A program made the translations under genes and the position numbers. Positions 32,566-43,984 of a stretch of 64,000 bases of DNA are shown in pieces. The stretch is taken from NCBI GenBank assembly GCA_018417955.1, contig JACTVC010000043.1:1-64000 (forward strand), read 5' to 3'. How positions within the stretch are numbered: the first letter of the stretch is position 1; the number at the start of each line of letters is the position of its first letter. The notes beneath the pieces were generated by a model. That model was not told where the DNA came from, did no database searches, and saw only the letters and a list, made by a program, of their open reading frames with translations. This stretch comes from Laccaria trichodermophora. Its lineage: Eukaryota; Basidiomycota; Agaricomycetes; Agaricales; Hydnangiaceae.

Positions 32566-34069
32566 TTACAAGAGCCATTCATCTTTTAGTAGCTCTTGAG
32601 CACTCGGTCGCAGCTTCGGATCTAACGTCAAGCATCTGTGCAAGAATGCAGCGGTGCCTAGAATCTCGCTCTCGTTAACGACTTTAAGTCCTCGCAAAGG
32701 GACTTCGAGGGTGGATGTTTCGAATTTGCTGGTTGTGTGAAGAAGCGTGCGTAAGTTAAGAAAGTAATGAATCGTCGAGGAGAGTATGATCAAATGAAGT
32801 TACTCACCTTTCTCATCAAATTATTTCCCCCGATCCTCGCAATCTTTCAGGAATCCATTTGGGAACGGCCCTAAAACCTCTACCATATATTGCAAATGGA
32901 GTTCATGCGAGTAACTATGAACGTCCTGGCCGAAAAGGTGCAAATTGGTGAGAAATTCAAACACCTAGGATGTATTCAGTATCAGCGGAAGCGATAGGTA
33001 GCCAACGTAGAAGGCCACCGACAGTCCAGATGTCGATGGCGGACGTCCAAGGATATTTGAGGGTGACTTCGGGGGCGCGGATGATAGATGGTTGACGAAG
33101 AAACTCTCTCCTGGGCGGGTCGACGGGAGTGGCTGTTTATGTATCATCGGTAAGCGTGAGTGAAAGTAGAAGGCAAGATGTGCTCACCTTTGCTGTAATC
33201 CATCAGTCGCACCGATATATTCTCAAGAGATTCAAAAAGGCTAAAATATGGTAGAGGCTGTGAACGTGAAAAGACAAGGGGTAAATTCAGTGATTTTAGG
33301 TCTAGGGGAGGGCCATAAATGAATACAGGCTCCGACTTGATATATTCGCTGATTAGAAGCCCTTGGTTCAGGTATTGAAAGAAGGACGTTCTCGGATTTG
33401 AGATCTTCACATATGATCATCAGTATAAGTAAGAATGTGTGCAGGGTCAGACCTACCAGTGTGAATATACACGCATTCACGATAAAGGTAGTCGAGAGCG
33501 AGAAGAACCTGTTTTGTAATGCGCTTCGCAATGGGCAGGGCGAGCCGATCCTGCCCAGGCACTCGAAAGTTTGCTAGGCTCGAGCTCAACGGCTTCGGTT
33601 CACGAAGCATATGTGACCGCCGGCCGCGCTGTTGGCAATAAAACAACGTTGGAGAGTCAAGCAGTGATTGAATCCGCGGCTGTTGCGGTGGCAGATTCGA
33701 CCTTCCGGAATACATCTCTCTCTGGTGAATGACCCCCGACAATTGTTGCAGAGGTTGGTGACATCAAGGTTTTCAAGGCAACGAAGGTTCTTGTGTCCGC
33801 CGAATGGTCGCTGTATTGATGTTTAGAAGACTAAGTAAACGAATTTACTAGCAACTCACAGCGCGAGCCACACGGAGGAGTTGGCAGCCCAACCCAGCTA
33901 ACTTTATGATTGAAAAACGGTTGACGGAGGGAAGCTCAAATAAACGCACTTTGCGGACGATTTGATACTCATTGAGTGAACGTCCAACTACAGCAGAGGT
34001 GATGTATCCAAAGCCCTCCTCGAAAGTCGAGAGCAGAGGTTCCTCCGGGGGCACGGCCCTTCCTCCCAT
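32566..34069 (-). pseudogene. SRPK-like serine/threonine protein kinase, probably a pseudogene
   Basis: It reads from ATG 34069 (MGGRAVPPEEPLLSTFEEGF) to TAA 32566-32568, in about 7 exons. Kinase landmarks are NEYQIVRK then LGWAANSSVWLA across an intron, TFVALKTLM (VAIK-type lysine), KQVLLALDYLYRECVYIHT then DLKSENVLLS across an intron (catalytic HxD as HTD, typical of SR-protein kinases), RAPEVTLKYPWTSAIDIWTV, and RCLTLDPKLRPSAQELLKDE. SRPK-type kinases phosphorylate SR splicing factors. A TAA interrupts the frame after KDCEDRGK near 32815, and the junction to the last exon is out of phase with the splice sites I can see. Hence I favour a decayed gene. Its position between the two copies of a duplicated sequence fits that view. 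Confidence 0.72.
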
Positions 34070-34099
34070 CGCGGCGGTGAGGAGCTTGGGATCGATTAC

Positions 34100-34500
34100 G
34101 CTGCCTCGTTTAATCCTCGGACTAGTATTGATATTGCACGCATCTAGCCACCTCCAAAGTTCCTATCCGAGTGTCAATCCGAGGAAGGCGAGATGGTAGG
34201 TAGTAAGCTAGCAAAGTTGGCGGAAAGGATGGTGGTCGAGGATGATGTTGACGTTAATCAAATTCGGGTGTTTTGGTCGTTGTCCCTTTCCACTACCACG
34301 ACGAGTCGCCAAACTTCACTCTTCGTACATATAACTACCTCTAATGCTCCCCACGCCGCCTGCCTTCTTCCTGCAAAAGTGTGGGATCACTGTTACTGTA
34401 CGCATATAGCCACCTCCAAACACATATACGGGCGTCTCCCTCATTCTTTCTTTTCGTTGTGCAACTTCGAGGGATTCCTTATCATAGGATCGGTACTCAT
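34100..34500. repeat. Diverged copies of the NLR-upstream motif
   Basis: 34110-34160 and 34300-34480 share phrases (TATTGATATTG, GTACGCATATAGCCACCTCC, CTTCTTTTCG-like) with 14700-14880. Function unknown. Confidence 0.45.
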
Positions 34501-34660
34501 TACAGTTGACATGCTCACAATGCATATACTCATAATGCATAAATCTCGTAATGCATGGAAATTTCTGGGGACCAACTCGGTACGCGGGGATTTATGCATG
34601 AAACCTCGTATCGAATAATGCATAACATATTTGGGGGTTATGCATGACTATATCTACAGG
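34500..34660. repeat. Cluster of ATGCAT motifs
   Basis: At least seven ATGCAT or AATGCAT hexamer-like motifs occur within about 150 bp (34515-34650) and again near 35030 and 35500. I see no gene in this stretch; 34660-35050 holds nothing I can name. Confidence 0.4.
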
Positions 34661-35061
34661 TTCCCGGTGTATTTACCTGTTCACCTCACTGTACCTGATT
34701 TTTTTGAGGTAAAAATCTACCCTATTATGTCCTGTTTGCCACAAATACACCCTCGAAAACTTTTCAACACATAAAATTCACACAGAGCTTCCATTTTAAG
34801 CAGGTCACGTGTAGACCCTTGCCCAAAATTGTGTACTTGGGGTCCATTTTTGCAGCTTTTTGCAAAGGGATCTGAAGAAACGGAAAGGTACAGGCCACGT
34901 TGTTCAAGCAAACTCACTCACATGAATGCCAATACCATGTCAACTGCTCAGTGACTTTGGAAGCGTGACATTTTTGGCAGAGGTCACAGATAGTCACGCT
35001 CTGTGACACATCTTACCTTGCATAGAATGTCACAATGCATAGAAAAAGTAGGGGACCGGCG

Positions 35062-35487
35062 AGGACCCCCGAAAATCCTGCTAAATGGTAGATACTAAAA
35101 TTGCCGATTTCCAGATTCTTGTCCGTACCAATTTTGGCGAAGTCTGTCCGGATTTTATCTAGCCTAGACCAAAATTTCGAAAAGTTGTCTGAACTGCGTA
35201 TCTAGCCTAAGTCAGGGCCAAATTTTTTAGTAAGGCACAAGGTTCGAACTGCAGACCACACGTCAGGCTTGGTAAAGTACATACTTTTTTTCCGTTGAGC
35301 TACGCGACCATACTTGTCCGGTTAGTATCTAGCCTCTGATTCTTCTCGCAAGCCTGTCCGGATTCTGTATCTAGCATTTTGCTGATTTTTTCGAAAACCT
35401 GTCCGGTTTGTATCTAGCCTAGCACCTCATTTTGAAAATTTCTGTCCGGATCGGTATCTACCATTTAGCAGGATTTTCGGGGGTCCT
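35062..35487. mobile_element. 426-bp MITE with 8-bp TSD and repeated subterminal motif
   Basis: The TIRs start AGGACCCCCGAAAATCCTGC and are matched at the far end (...TTTCGGGGGTCCT) for more than 30 bp. The TSD GACCGGCG is perfect at 35054-35061 and 35488-35495. An 8-bp TSD fits hAT or P-type elements. About six copies of a TGTCCGG...TATCTAGCCT motif are spread inside, resembling transposase-binding subterminal repeats. It encodes no protein and contains a tRNA-like segment (35230-35309). Confidence 0.88.
35230..35309 (-). other. tRNA-like segment (A and B box) inside the MITE
   Basis: On the minus strand GGTCGCGTAGCTCAACGG carries a good A box and, about 50 nt on, CAGTTCGAACC carries a good B box. 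The acceptor and anticodon stems do not pair, so this is not a functional tRNA. It could be a degenerate tRNA or SINE head. Confidence 0.45.
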
Positions 35488-35524
35488 GACCGGCGTTATG
35501 CATTGTGAGAATATCAACTGTAAT

Positions 35525-36830
35525 ACATTAGCTGCATCGCGGGCATTCGCGGCTCTCGAAACTGACGCTTCACGTACACATTCTCGCAAAAGGCGGCCTG
35601 CGTTCAATATGCGAGAAAGTTCAATGTCACGTCCGGGAACACCAACTGGTGGGACCAGCTCGTTGTTCTCGACGCTTGGCTTACGCAACGTACAGACATC
35701 ACATCGGAATCTATTACAGACACACTCGTCAAAGTCTAGGGCATCTACAGAAGAACTCGACAAATCGATCTTTCCCACTTTAAATTCCTCTCTTCAGTTT
35801 TTGCACCCAACAACGAAAGAACCTAGGCCCTTGCAAGTGGGCGTGACGACCAACGGGAAGGGGTGTCGATTAGCATCCAAGATTCCGACGGAGGTGGTCA
35901 GGTTGCCTAAGGACGTGGGGTGTGCGGTGCAGAGCGTAGGGCGGATGAGAGGTCCAAGGCCATGGACCACACCGATGCAGATGAAGTTTCCGCAGAGGAC
36001 AATGGTGTACACACTCCCAACTCTCGCGTTGAAGAATCAACTCGACACCGTCCGAAATGGGTCGCCCAAGTGAACGAATACTGGCCCCTCTCCGAACTAT
36101 CTACCCATTCGGACGAAGAGATGCTCGAGCTGACGCCTCTGAACCCAGCACCCATTCACACCTTCTCGCCCACTCCCAAACTCGGGCGAATTGTCCTGTT
36201 GGACTCTGAGAACGGACACTGCCCACACACCAAACACTCTATCCACGCGTACCACGCGTTGGCAGACAAAATCGTCCCGCAGGGTGTGCTAGATCTCATG
36301 CCTAGCAAGACAGAACTTATCATCGCGAAGAAGTTCCTCAGGAATGCAGATGAAAGCCAGGAAGAAATGGTGCATTTCGCTGTGGAAGGTGCGCGGAAAT
36401 GGTTCGCGTATGTTCTTTCTCTTTGAGCATTTGTCTTGTCACGAACTTACTCCCACTATAAAGTTAAAATGAGGTGATCCCTCTGTATACGACCACTCTT
36501 CTGAAGGTTGCATGCGCATGAGCTCAACCCCCTCCTCGTTTCAGGTATCTCCTCTGCCTTGACCAGGCCGACGGTGGTACCCCCTCATGCACAGCGGTGT
36601 ACTCGGAAGCGTGATTGTGTGGGGAGGCCGGAGTATCAAACCGGAAGGACGTTGGTTATTTTGATGGGTGCTGCGAGGTTGCAGAGGGTTCTTGATGCGC
36701 TTTTGAGTGTTTCTTCGTTGACTGGGCCTACCCCTGCTTCTACGTCCGCGACATCTGCATCTTCCACCACCATCACAAAACCTACAACGGCAGCAGCCCC
36801 AACTCGCTATCCACCGGTCGTATTGCATCT
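35525..36830 (+). pseudogene. Copy B of the unrecognised duplicated gene
   Basis: The better-preserved partner of 30465-31860. A frame starts at about 35609 (MRESSMSRPGTPTGG) and runs to about 36000. A second, shifted frame reads ...THSDEEMLELTPLNPAP and KTELIIAKKFLRNADESQEE to a TGA at 36424-36426, immediately preceded by a possible splice donor. The need for a frame change between the two parts suggests decay or an unnoticed intron. I cannot assign a family. Confidence 0.5.
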
Positions 36831-36839
36831 AGCCCCCAA

Positions 36840-38500
36840 AACGACTTCCCCTTCCTGAAGAGACAAGCATTTGCTCGTGCCGACATGCTCGAGCACTCTA
36901 CTTCAACGGTAACTCTAACCAGGAGTGGTCGTCTAGAGATCCAGGATCCAAGAACTGTGGCTTGATTGGCGCATGTTGGGCAGCAATTCCTACGTTCTTC
37001 CACTACCCAGCATCGTCTAGAAGCTGGATCTTGACCCCTCTTGGGTTTCGACCTGCGCTATTAGTCGAGGTCTCCCAAGCTGAGCACCTTCACCTCCAGA
37101 GTGCTATGTTCTATTTGCCCATGTGCAACGTGCTACCTGAGCAGCTCTTCTTACCTTCGACGTTTTGTTCACGGTGACGGACGAAACCAGTCCTTCATCC
37201 TCTTGGCCTCCTTGTGGCTCCACCCTTCGACTTGTTACCATAACTCATCTTGACCATCTATTTCGCGTTTGGCATCACCTTTCCTCCTTGTCTCCTGGCT
37301 ACATCTCACAACTTACCCCTGCTCTTGGCATTCTACTCATGGCTCGTTCCTTCTACCGTTTATCGCGATCCAGGTTGACCATCCATTTCGTCTTTGGCGG
37401 GATATCCTCTCCACGCCCTTCGTTCATACTGTCCCGGCCTTTCTATCAATCGAGATTTCACTTGAGTCGGAGGGCCTTCGTATGGCAATGCTGCATCCCA
37501 ATCTCCACAATTGCTGCCTTGAACCCGCCAAGTTTGATGTGTTGTTCGCGGTAACGGACGGGAGCTCAAATCACACACCCGTCGTAAGGTGTCGCAGTCT
37601 CCTCCGCCGCTCATCTTGGCCTTCTCGTCGTGCCTCTTTTTTGCACCTGTGGTGGTACCCTATCTCGACGATTGATGAGATTCATGGCGTTTGGCCGCTG
37701 GCAGTACTGCCTAAACCAGACTACCGTTTCTCTCCTCGCATTTTGATCTTTACTCTCCGTCGAGGTTTCCCAATCCAAACGCCTCCACTATCGCGACGAC
37801 GCGCCTAAACATGTGTGACGTGCTGCCCGAAGACAAGAGGCTCGAAGTTTTGTTCATGGTATCGGACGAGAACTCAAACGACACATCTTCCCCGTCATTA
37901 ATAGTCACAGCTTCCTCCTCCATCCCCTTGGCCTTCTCCTCATAGCTTATTTCTTGCGCTTGTGGTCGATGATTTGTGTTTTCCGGGACTTCCTGGATCT
38001 TCCCGGATCCTTCTTCGCATTCAAAACAATGCTCCTGTGTGGTGCACTGCGTGCTACCTTGAGCAGCCTACTTCCCCAGTTGAGCACCGACAGCAGCCTC
38101 TTGGAAGGTGGTTTGCTGAATAGAGGCGACGATTCGCTACCTTCACTACTGTGTAGTTGAACTCAAGACGGTATCCCAGCAAGAAACCTATCTCTCTCTT
38201 ATAAATGCGCGCCATTGGCCTGTCATACACCGTCTCCGACATGAGACCGTCCAATACTAGTACTGCTACTACAGTACTATGGTTTGCCCGAGGTCCCCTT
38301 CGAACCACCGAGCTCACCATCAATCAGATACTGCACCAGATAGTCTTCTGAGGTGCAGCCTGACGTGGATCACGAGTTGCGCCCCGACTGGGTCTTCCAT
38401 CCACCCTGTACCGCTACATGGCTAACTCACCATTCTTCCTCAATCTCCCTCCAACCTTAGTCTTGGCGCTTCCGAGCCAGACCCTGGCTCGGCTTCTTGG
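36840..38500. repeat. Degenerate tandem-like repeats, no clear gene
   Basis: A motif around TTTTGTTCACGGTGACGGACG recurs in diverged form near 37165, 37545 and 37845 with CTTGGCCTTCTCGT-like text about 70 bp after each. Long open frames on + (37165-37554, 37269-37808) lack start context and recognisable domains. I treat the region as eroded repeats. Confidence 0.4.
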
Positions 38501-39197
38501 AGCTCAGCTCCAAGGGTCCAACCACAATTTAACCCTTCGAAGTTCCTGACTAATTTTGTCTTCTGAGTCGGACTCGCGCTTACCTCCATCCGTGCCCGTG
38601 CCCTTGTTGTCAAAGTCAGAGTCTGTCAGACGAAATGGGCGTACTTTGTGTGGAGTTCCATGTAGTACTGGTGGGCTGCGTAGTTTCATGCAATGCTTGC
38701 GGTGTTCACAATGTACAGTGCAATTTGTCGAGTTATGTTGAGGTATTAAACAAAGCAGGGAAAGAGATATAATAAAGGAACCGTAAGCCGGGCGAGCGAG
38801 TCTCAGGTCTAGAGGTGAGGATGGGGGGAGTAAGCATATATAAAGAGAGAGGGCGGCCAATTTGCCTGATTAGAAGAAGAAAGCGGGAAGGCGGACGTAA
38901 GAACCAACTACCTAGCCAGACTCGCAAAGAAGAAATAATAACAAAACAAAAAAAGGGAAAGGGTGGTGTGGTAGGCTGTAAAAAACCGTTGAAAGAAAAA
39001 AGATATGGTATTCGATGGGGTCGAATAAAAATGGGAGGGTGACCAGGACGCAACAAGTTCGGGGGTTGTGTGCGTGTTTGATACAAAGAAGACGCGGGGG
39101 GTAGGTATCATTATAGCAGGGTGTTGGTTGGGGTAAAAGCAATCGCCATGAAGCAGAAACAAGGAAGGGGGAGCACAAGACGCCGCAAAAAGTTGAG

Positions 39198-40262
39198 CTA
39201 CAGCAGCCCACATTCCCGTAAATGGAGCTGAAGTAACATATCTTGAATCGCACTCGACACAACTATCATCCGATACCCCATCAGCAAAACTCACAAAAAA
39301 AAGAGAGGGCAACGTGAGGGGAAACGTACACTTGATCTGCTGCGTATCCGTCGCACACGTATAATGTGCATAAATCTGCTTCGAAATGGTGCAAGAGGTA
39401 GTCGCATGCGGCGTCGTAGTTGTCTCTGCCTGTGTAGTCTAGGAAGTAGTCCCCTAATGGTGAGCGCGGGAGTTTTTCGGCGAAGAGATCGATTTTGTTG
39501 AGGAAGAGAATCTATGGGGGTGTGTCAATGGGGGATAGAGGGAGAGGGAGAGGGAGGTACGATTGATGTTTTGACGAACCAACGCGAGTTGCATATCGAG
39601 TCGAAGAGGGTGAGCGCTTCTTGCATGCGGTTCTGTGATGAGCAGTAAGAAAAGAAAGAAGAAAAAGAAAAGGGACATACCACATTCTCATCCTCATACA
39701 ATATCTGATCATACTTACTCAAACTAACCAAAAACACCAACGCCGTCACATTCTCAAAACAATGTATCCATTCTCACTCTGTCCACCCACATCAAACAAC
39801 TTATACGTCAACTCGCCCACTCTCGTCTCCGTTATCCCCGTCGTCTTCACCCTGCTCCGTAGGATATCCTGGTCGGTAGGGATGTAATTCGTAACTGCCA
39901 TACGGTCGATCGAGTTGAAGTAGTACACCACTGAATTGTTCAGCTGGAACTCCCGGGAACGACGCACGGCTTCTTTGACGCCGGGGTCATGTCAGAGGGT
40001 GCGCACGGCGTCGATGACGTCTCGTGGGAGAACGTTTGCTTCGATTTGCATGGGGAGGGCCATGATAGTTGCGCGGCGGGCGTCGTTTTGCGGTGCGAGG
40101 GTTAGGTCAAATTGTGGGAGGGCTTCGAGGATTGCCCTTTGTGTCCGATGTTGGTTAGCCTACGCAGTCACAACGAGATGGGGGAAAACGGACTGCATTG
40201 AATGGATGGCGTTTGAGAAGATGATCTCCTTGTACGAGTCCCTTTCGGAATCTTTCCGATTT
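39198..40262 (-). pseudogene. G-protein alpha subunit, 5'-truncated and frameshifted
   Basis: Minus-strand exons encode DSERDSYKEIIFSNAIHSMQ, then [55 protein letters not shown] (switch I), LFDVGGQ (G3), ILFLNKIDLF (G4), TCATDT (G5) and the C terminus QDMLLQLHLRECGLL before TAG 39198-39200. Heterotrimeric G alpha proteins relay pheromone and nutrient signals. Missing here is the N-terminal P-loop GxGESGKST, which I searched for up to 41800 without success. About 10 nt are lost within the switch II codons after VGGQ (near 39770), and codons are lost before KQIYAHYT (near 39380), both shifting the frame. It is therefore a pseudogene despite an intact C terminus. Confidence 0.85.
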
Positions 40263-40690
40263 TCGAGAACTGAAGGGAGCACCATCAGTATCGGTAAGGG
40301 TAGAGCGAAAATGAAGCATGGAAAATGAACTCCATAAACAGATCACGAAGGTAATCCAATCAAAGCCAAGGGACGAAGAGTGAAGACCTGTGCCTCAAGA
40401 AACACGAACGGCAAAGGCTGGGCAGCAGCGGGGGATGCGGGAAACGGAGCATCTAGGGACTCAGAGTGTGGGATGAATGTCAAGGTGAAGCACATGGCCA
40501 TTGCACCTCGAAGTCAGAGAAATGCGAAGGACGGAAAGTAGAGCGGGGTGCGAAATCGAGGAAAAGGAAACGAATGGACGGCATAACGGAAGAAAAGGTT
40601 CATAATGACCAAACATGAACCCCATCACGGGGGCAACCAAAATCAAGACACCAAGTGACCGAGCCTTGAATGACAACAGCAAAAACATAC

Positions 40691-43291
40691 CTAGAATTGT
40701 TCGATCGTCATGCCTTCGTAGTTTTCCACTGTCTTGAAAAGGTCGTTGAGATTTGGCATTTCCTGTGAAACAAAGTGGGTCAGCATCGGCTGGGATGGTA
40801 GGACCGGAATCGGAGAAGTGAAAGTGAAAGTGGGGATGCGAGCAAGGGAGAAGGAGCTAGAGAAGAAATTTGGATGAAGGGAATGACGGGATGTGGAAAA
40901 GAGAGAAGGGGGGAGGAAATGGCACAAAAAGTCAACCCCGAGTGGTTGAACGAGCCGAAGAACCAGGAAAGAAGGTAAAAAACCACACACCTCTTCTTTG
41001 GGTAACGGCTTATTGCTCAAGGTCTTCTGCAATCTGTGCCGCCAATCACGCACTTTGATTGATTCATTGTCTTCAGAGCCTTTAGCTGGAAATGAGAAGA
41101 ACGGAGGTCAGCTTCTGGCATGGCGAGACAAGTGATTGGAAGTGGATGGCGGTGCGAAAAGGGGGGTTGAAATGGTGAAGTATGTAACGAAGGAAAAGGA
41201 GTGGTAAGACTGCGAAAAAGGGTGCGCCAGAAGCAAGTGAAAGTCGACGCTGAAGACAAAGAGGTGCCAAAAAGGAAGCAGAAAGCAGTAGGAGCTGATA
41301 AGGAACGAGATGAAGGGAGAAAAGCACTAAAAAGCGCAGAAAGTGCAAAATAGGTCATAGAAACAACCATGTAACGTGAAAAGTAGTGGTTATTGCCCCA
41401 AGTTAGAAGGATGGCACCAGCGCCTCCGAAAAGGGTGCAAAATGGACAAAAAGAGGAAAACAGAAGAATCGACGACGCCAGGTATAAACGAAAGTTGACT
41501 CCAGGGATCAAAGGAGGCCAAAAGGCAGGCAGAAGAAGGAAGGTAGTGATGAAAGGTGATAAACATGCAAGGAAGCGGGAAAAGCGCTCAAAAGTGCAAA
41601 AAGGTCCGAAAAGACTCGGGAGGGTCGAGAAAAGACGGAGAACGTCCGAATTTCGAGAATGAAAGGCAGAAAAACATTTGGGGGACCATTTCAAAGCACC
41701 AGCGCCTTGGAGAAGACGATAGGACATAAGAAGAGGAAGAAAAGGGGTCAAAACCACGAAAAAAGGCGCCAGATGAAGATAAAAGTTGACGACAGGCTAA
41801 GGAAAGGCACCAGAAGCGAGAACAAGAAGGGGAGGATGAGGAAAGTGCTTTTGTAAGGCAAAAGCAGCTATAAGATGAAAATGACTGGGAGAAGAAGGGA
41901 GAAAGCAAAAGATGGGCAATGACAGAGAGAAAGGGAAGGTCAAGCAAGAGAGAGGTGGGCAGAAGAGAAGAGAGAGAAATAAGAGAATGGAGGGAACATC
42001 AGAGGACATGCAACGAAGGCAAAAGCGTGAAAATGGAGGTTACGAAAAGCAATCTGATGAAAAGGGTGGAAAACGTCGAGGAAGTGGGGTGTTGGCAATG
42101 CATAGCTCTCAGAAAAGGGGTATAGTGCATTGAAAGAGGACGAGGAAGGGAAAAGAGGGGCAAAAAGGGCAATCATGGCAACAACGAGAAAAGACGAAAC
42201 GAGAACAAGAAAGAGATCAGAGCGATCCGACGATCCACCAAGCCACCAAGTCCGCAGAACCACAAAAAAAAACAGAAAAGAGGGCAAACTAACCTTCATC
42301 TGCATCGTCATCCCGGTCCCGTTTCGCTTTCTTCGCTGGTGGGGGCGACGCAGCAGCCTCATCAGCCGCAGCCGCGGCCTTCTTGAAGCTCTTCGTGCTA
42401 GGCCCAGCATCTGCGTCATCTTCACCCTCATCCTCCGCATCCGCCTCAGCTTCACCTTCATCCTCGGACTCGACCATCGCTTGGGACTTTTTGGAACGTC
42501 TAGAGGCACCATTGCCATTGGTGGATTTGGCCTTCCTTGTGGTGCTTCCAGCATCAGCGTCTTTCTTTGGCTTGGCTTTCGCTGGTTTGTCGGATTTCTT
42601 CCTCTCTTTCTTTTCTTTGACAGATGCAGAACCATCGTCGCGTTTTCTTTTCTTTCCTTGTTTCTTGCCTATCGGGTTAAGGGATTAGCATGCAATAGAA
42701 CAAAACATGAAAGAAAAACGCGAACCCGTAGTTCCTTCATCTTCACCATCCTCCGTCTCCGCAAGCTGGTCAATCTCAGCATTTTCCTCCATGTCAACTG
42801 TATCCTGGATCATAGCCTCCTTCTCCGCGAGCCACTTCGCAGGGTCCAGAGCAATACGATACCCATTCAACAGCTCTGACGACTTTTTGTGAGACTCCGA
42901 GATGTACGACTCAATTTCGTGTCGTTGGAGCTTCGAGATGTCTTTCTCGACTAACCATGCGCTGCATGCAACGTGTCAGTGTGGGCACGTCAGGGCGGAG
43001 AACGCATGGAAAAAAGAACACACTGGTCACCCAAAGGGAAGAACCTGACGCAGTAGAACGTGGCCTTTTTGTTGCAGGGGCGTTCGAGAGCGACGCTGGG
43101 GTGGACGTTGTCTGGGTCCACGACCTAGAGGTAGATTCAGGACTCGGTTGGACGTAACCTGACGCGAGGAAGGGGGCTCTCACCATCCCGGGCCACGGTG
43201 GGAAGCCGCGCACTTTGCCTAGGACCGTGTCGTTGATGTTGTACGTGGTGGCCACTTTGGCCTGCTGTGCTTTGGTACTTTTCTTGCTCAT
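40691..43291 (-). CDS. PWWP-domain chromatin protein with LEDGF-type C-terminal domain, truncated
   Basis: From ATG 43291 (MSKKSTKAQQAKVATTYNIN) the PWWP domain reads DTVLGKVRGFPPWPGM, VVDPDNVHPSVALERPC and AWLVEKDISKLQRHEIESYI over three exons. Acidic and lysine-rich linkers follow (KKQGKKRKRDD, SEDEGEAEADAEDEGED, a basic PPPAKKAKRDRDDD). After a 1.2-kb intron comes an IBD/TFIIS-N-like helical domain (VRDWRHRLQKTLSNKPLPKEE, MPNLNDLFKTVENYEGMTIE). PWWP modules read methylated H3K36 and DNA. The last codons before a splice-donor-like GTATGT include a TAG (40691-40693). The expected next exon FSKIGK is present at 40269 but joins directly to G alpha sequence. So the native 3' end is lost and the protein is probably truncated. 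Confidence 0.8.
41100..42290 (-). repeat. Long strand-asymmetric intron of the PWWP gene with imperfect repeats
   Basis: On the + strand this 1.2 kb is strongly purine-rich, so the transcript is pyrimidine-rich. A phrase close to GCGCCAGAAG...GAAAGTCGACG recurs near 41227, 41475 and 41767. Open frames seen in it (for example 41017-41757 minus) are by-products of composition and have no domain. Confidence 0.55.
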
Positions 43292-43984
43292 CGTGGCTGG
43301 CTAACGTGTGCGATGTGGTCGACGGTGAGGAGGAAAACCGAAAAGGATGATGATGATTGAAGTTTGTTGAAGCACGAGACAAGCGGGCGGCTATTTCCGG
43401 TCACGTCACCCCTGATGCGCACAGACCCGCCGGTACTCAGTGACCTTTCCAGGCCGTGGAATTCGCAGTATAATCCTTGCTCAATCACAATTCAAAAGTT
43501 CAACATGTCTTCTGCGACACCTAAAGATGTGTAGGACTGAAAAAAATCGTAGCTTGCCAGCCAGCCAACCGCGCCACACCTGAGTCGGAAATGCATGAAT
43601 TAATTATCGTTGAGGAAATTTGCCAAGAGTGTAGGAACAGTTGCTAAAGAATCTCACTTCTTTAATCCAGAAGGTCATTTTAAGTGACAAAGGTGTATGC
43701 ATCCTGTGGGGCTAGCAGCTTCGATAAATTTTCAAGTGGAGGTCAGCATCAGGTACGACTTGAGTTGAAAGCTGGGTAATTTTGATCATGTCGGACTTTC
43801 CTATTTTGGCTTACAACCGGTATCTACCGGTTACAACCATTCCAATCGCCGGTGGCCATCTCAATTGCTTGAAATGGAAGAGTGTTTGGTTCAAATCAGG
43901 TTGGAACCAGGGTTGAGTCCGGATTCAACCGGGCTCCCCATACTAATATAGCCATCAATAAATTTACTGATTGATGGATGAAAT

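Noticed and set aside
37165..37808. Overlapping plus-strand ORFs of 129 and 179 codons
   Set aside because: No start context, no domain, and diverged repeats at 300-380-bp spacing explain the openness.
38733..39312. Minus-strand ORFs downstream of G alpha
   Set aside because: The canonical G alpha stop at 39198-39200 lies in another frame; the ORFs are low-complexity 3' flanking sequence.
41017..41757. 246-codon minus-strand ORF as a membrane protein
   Set aside because: It lies in the purine/pyrimidine-skewed intron of the PWWP gene; Leu, Phe and Ser richness follows from composition, and splice sites on either side match PWWP exons.
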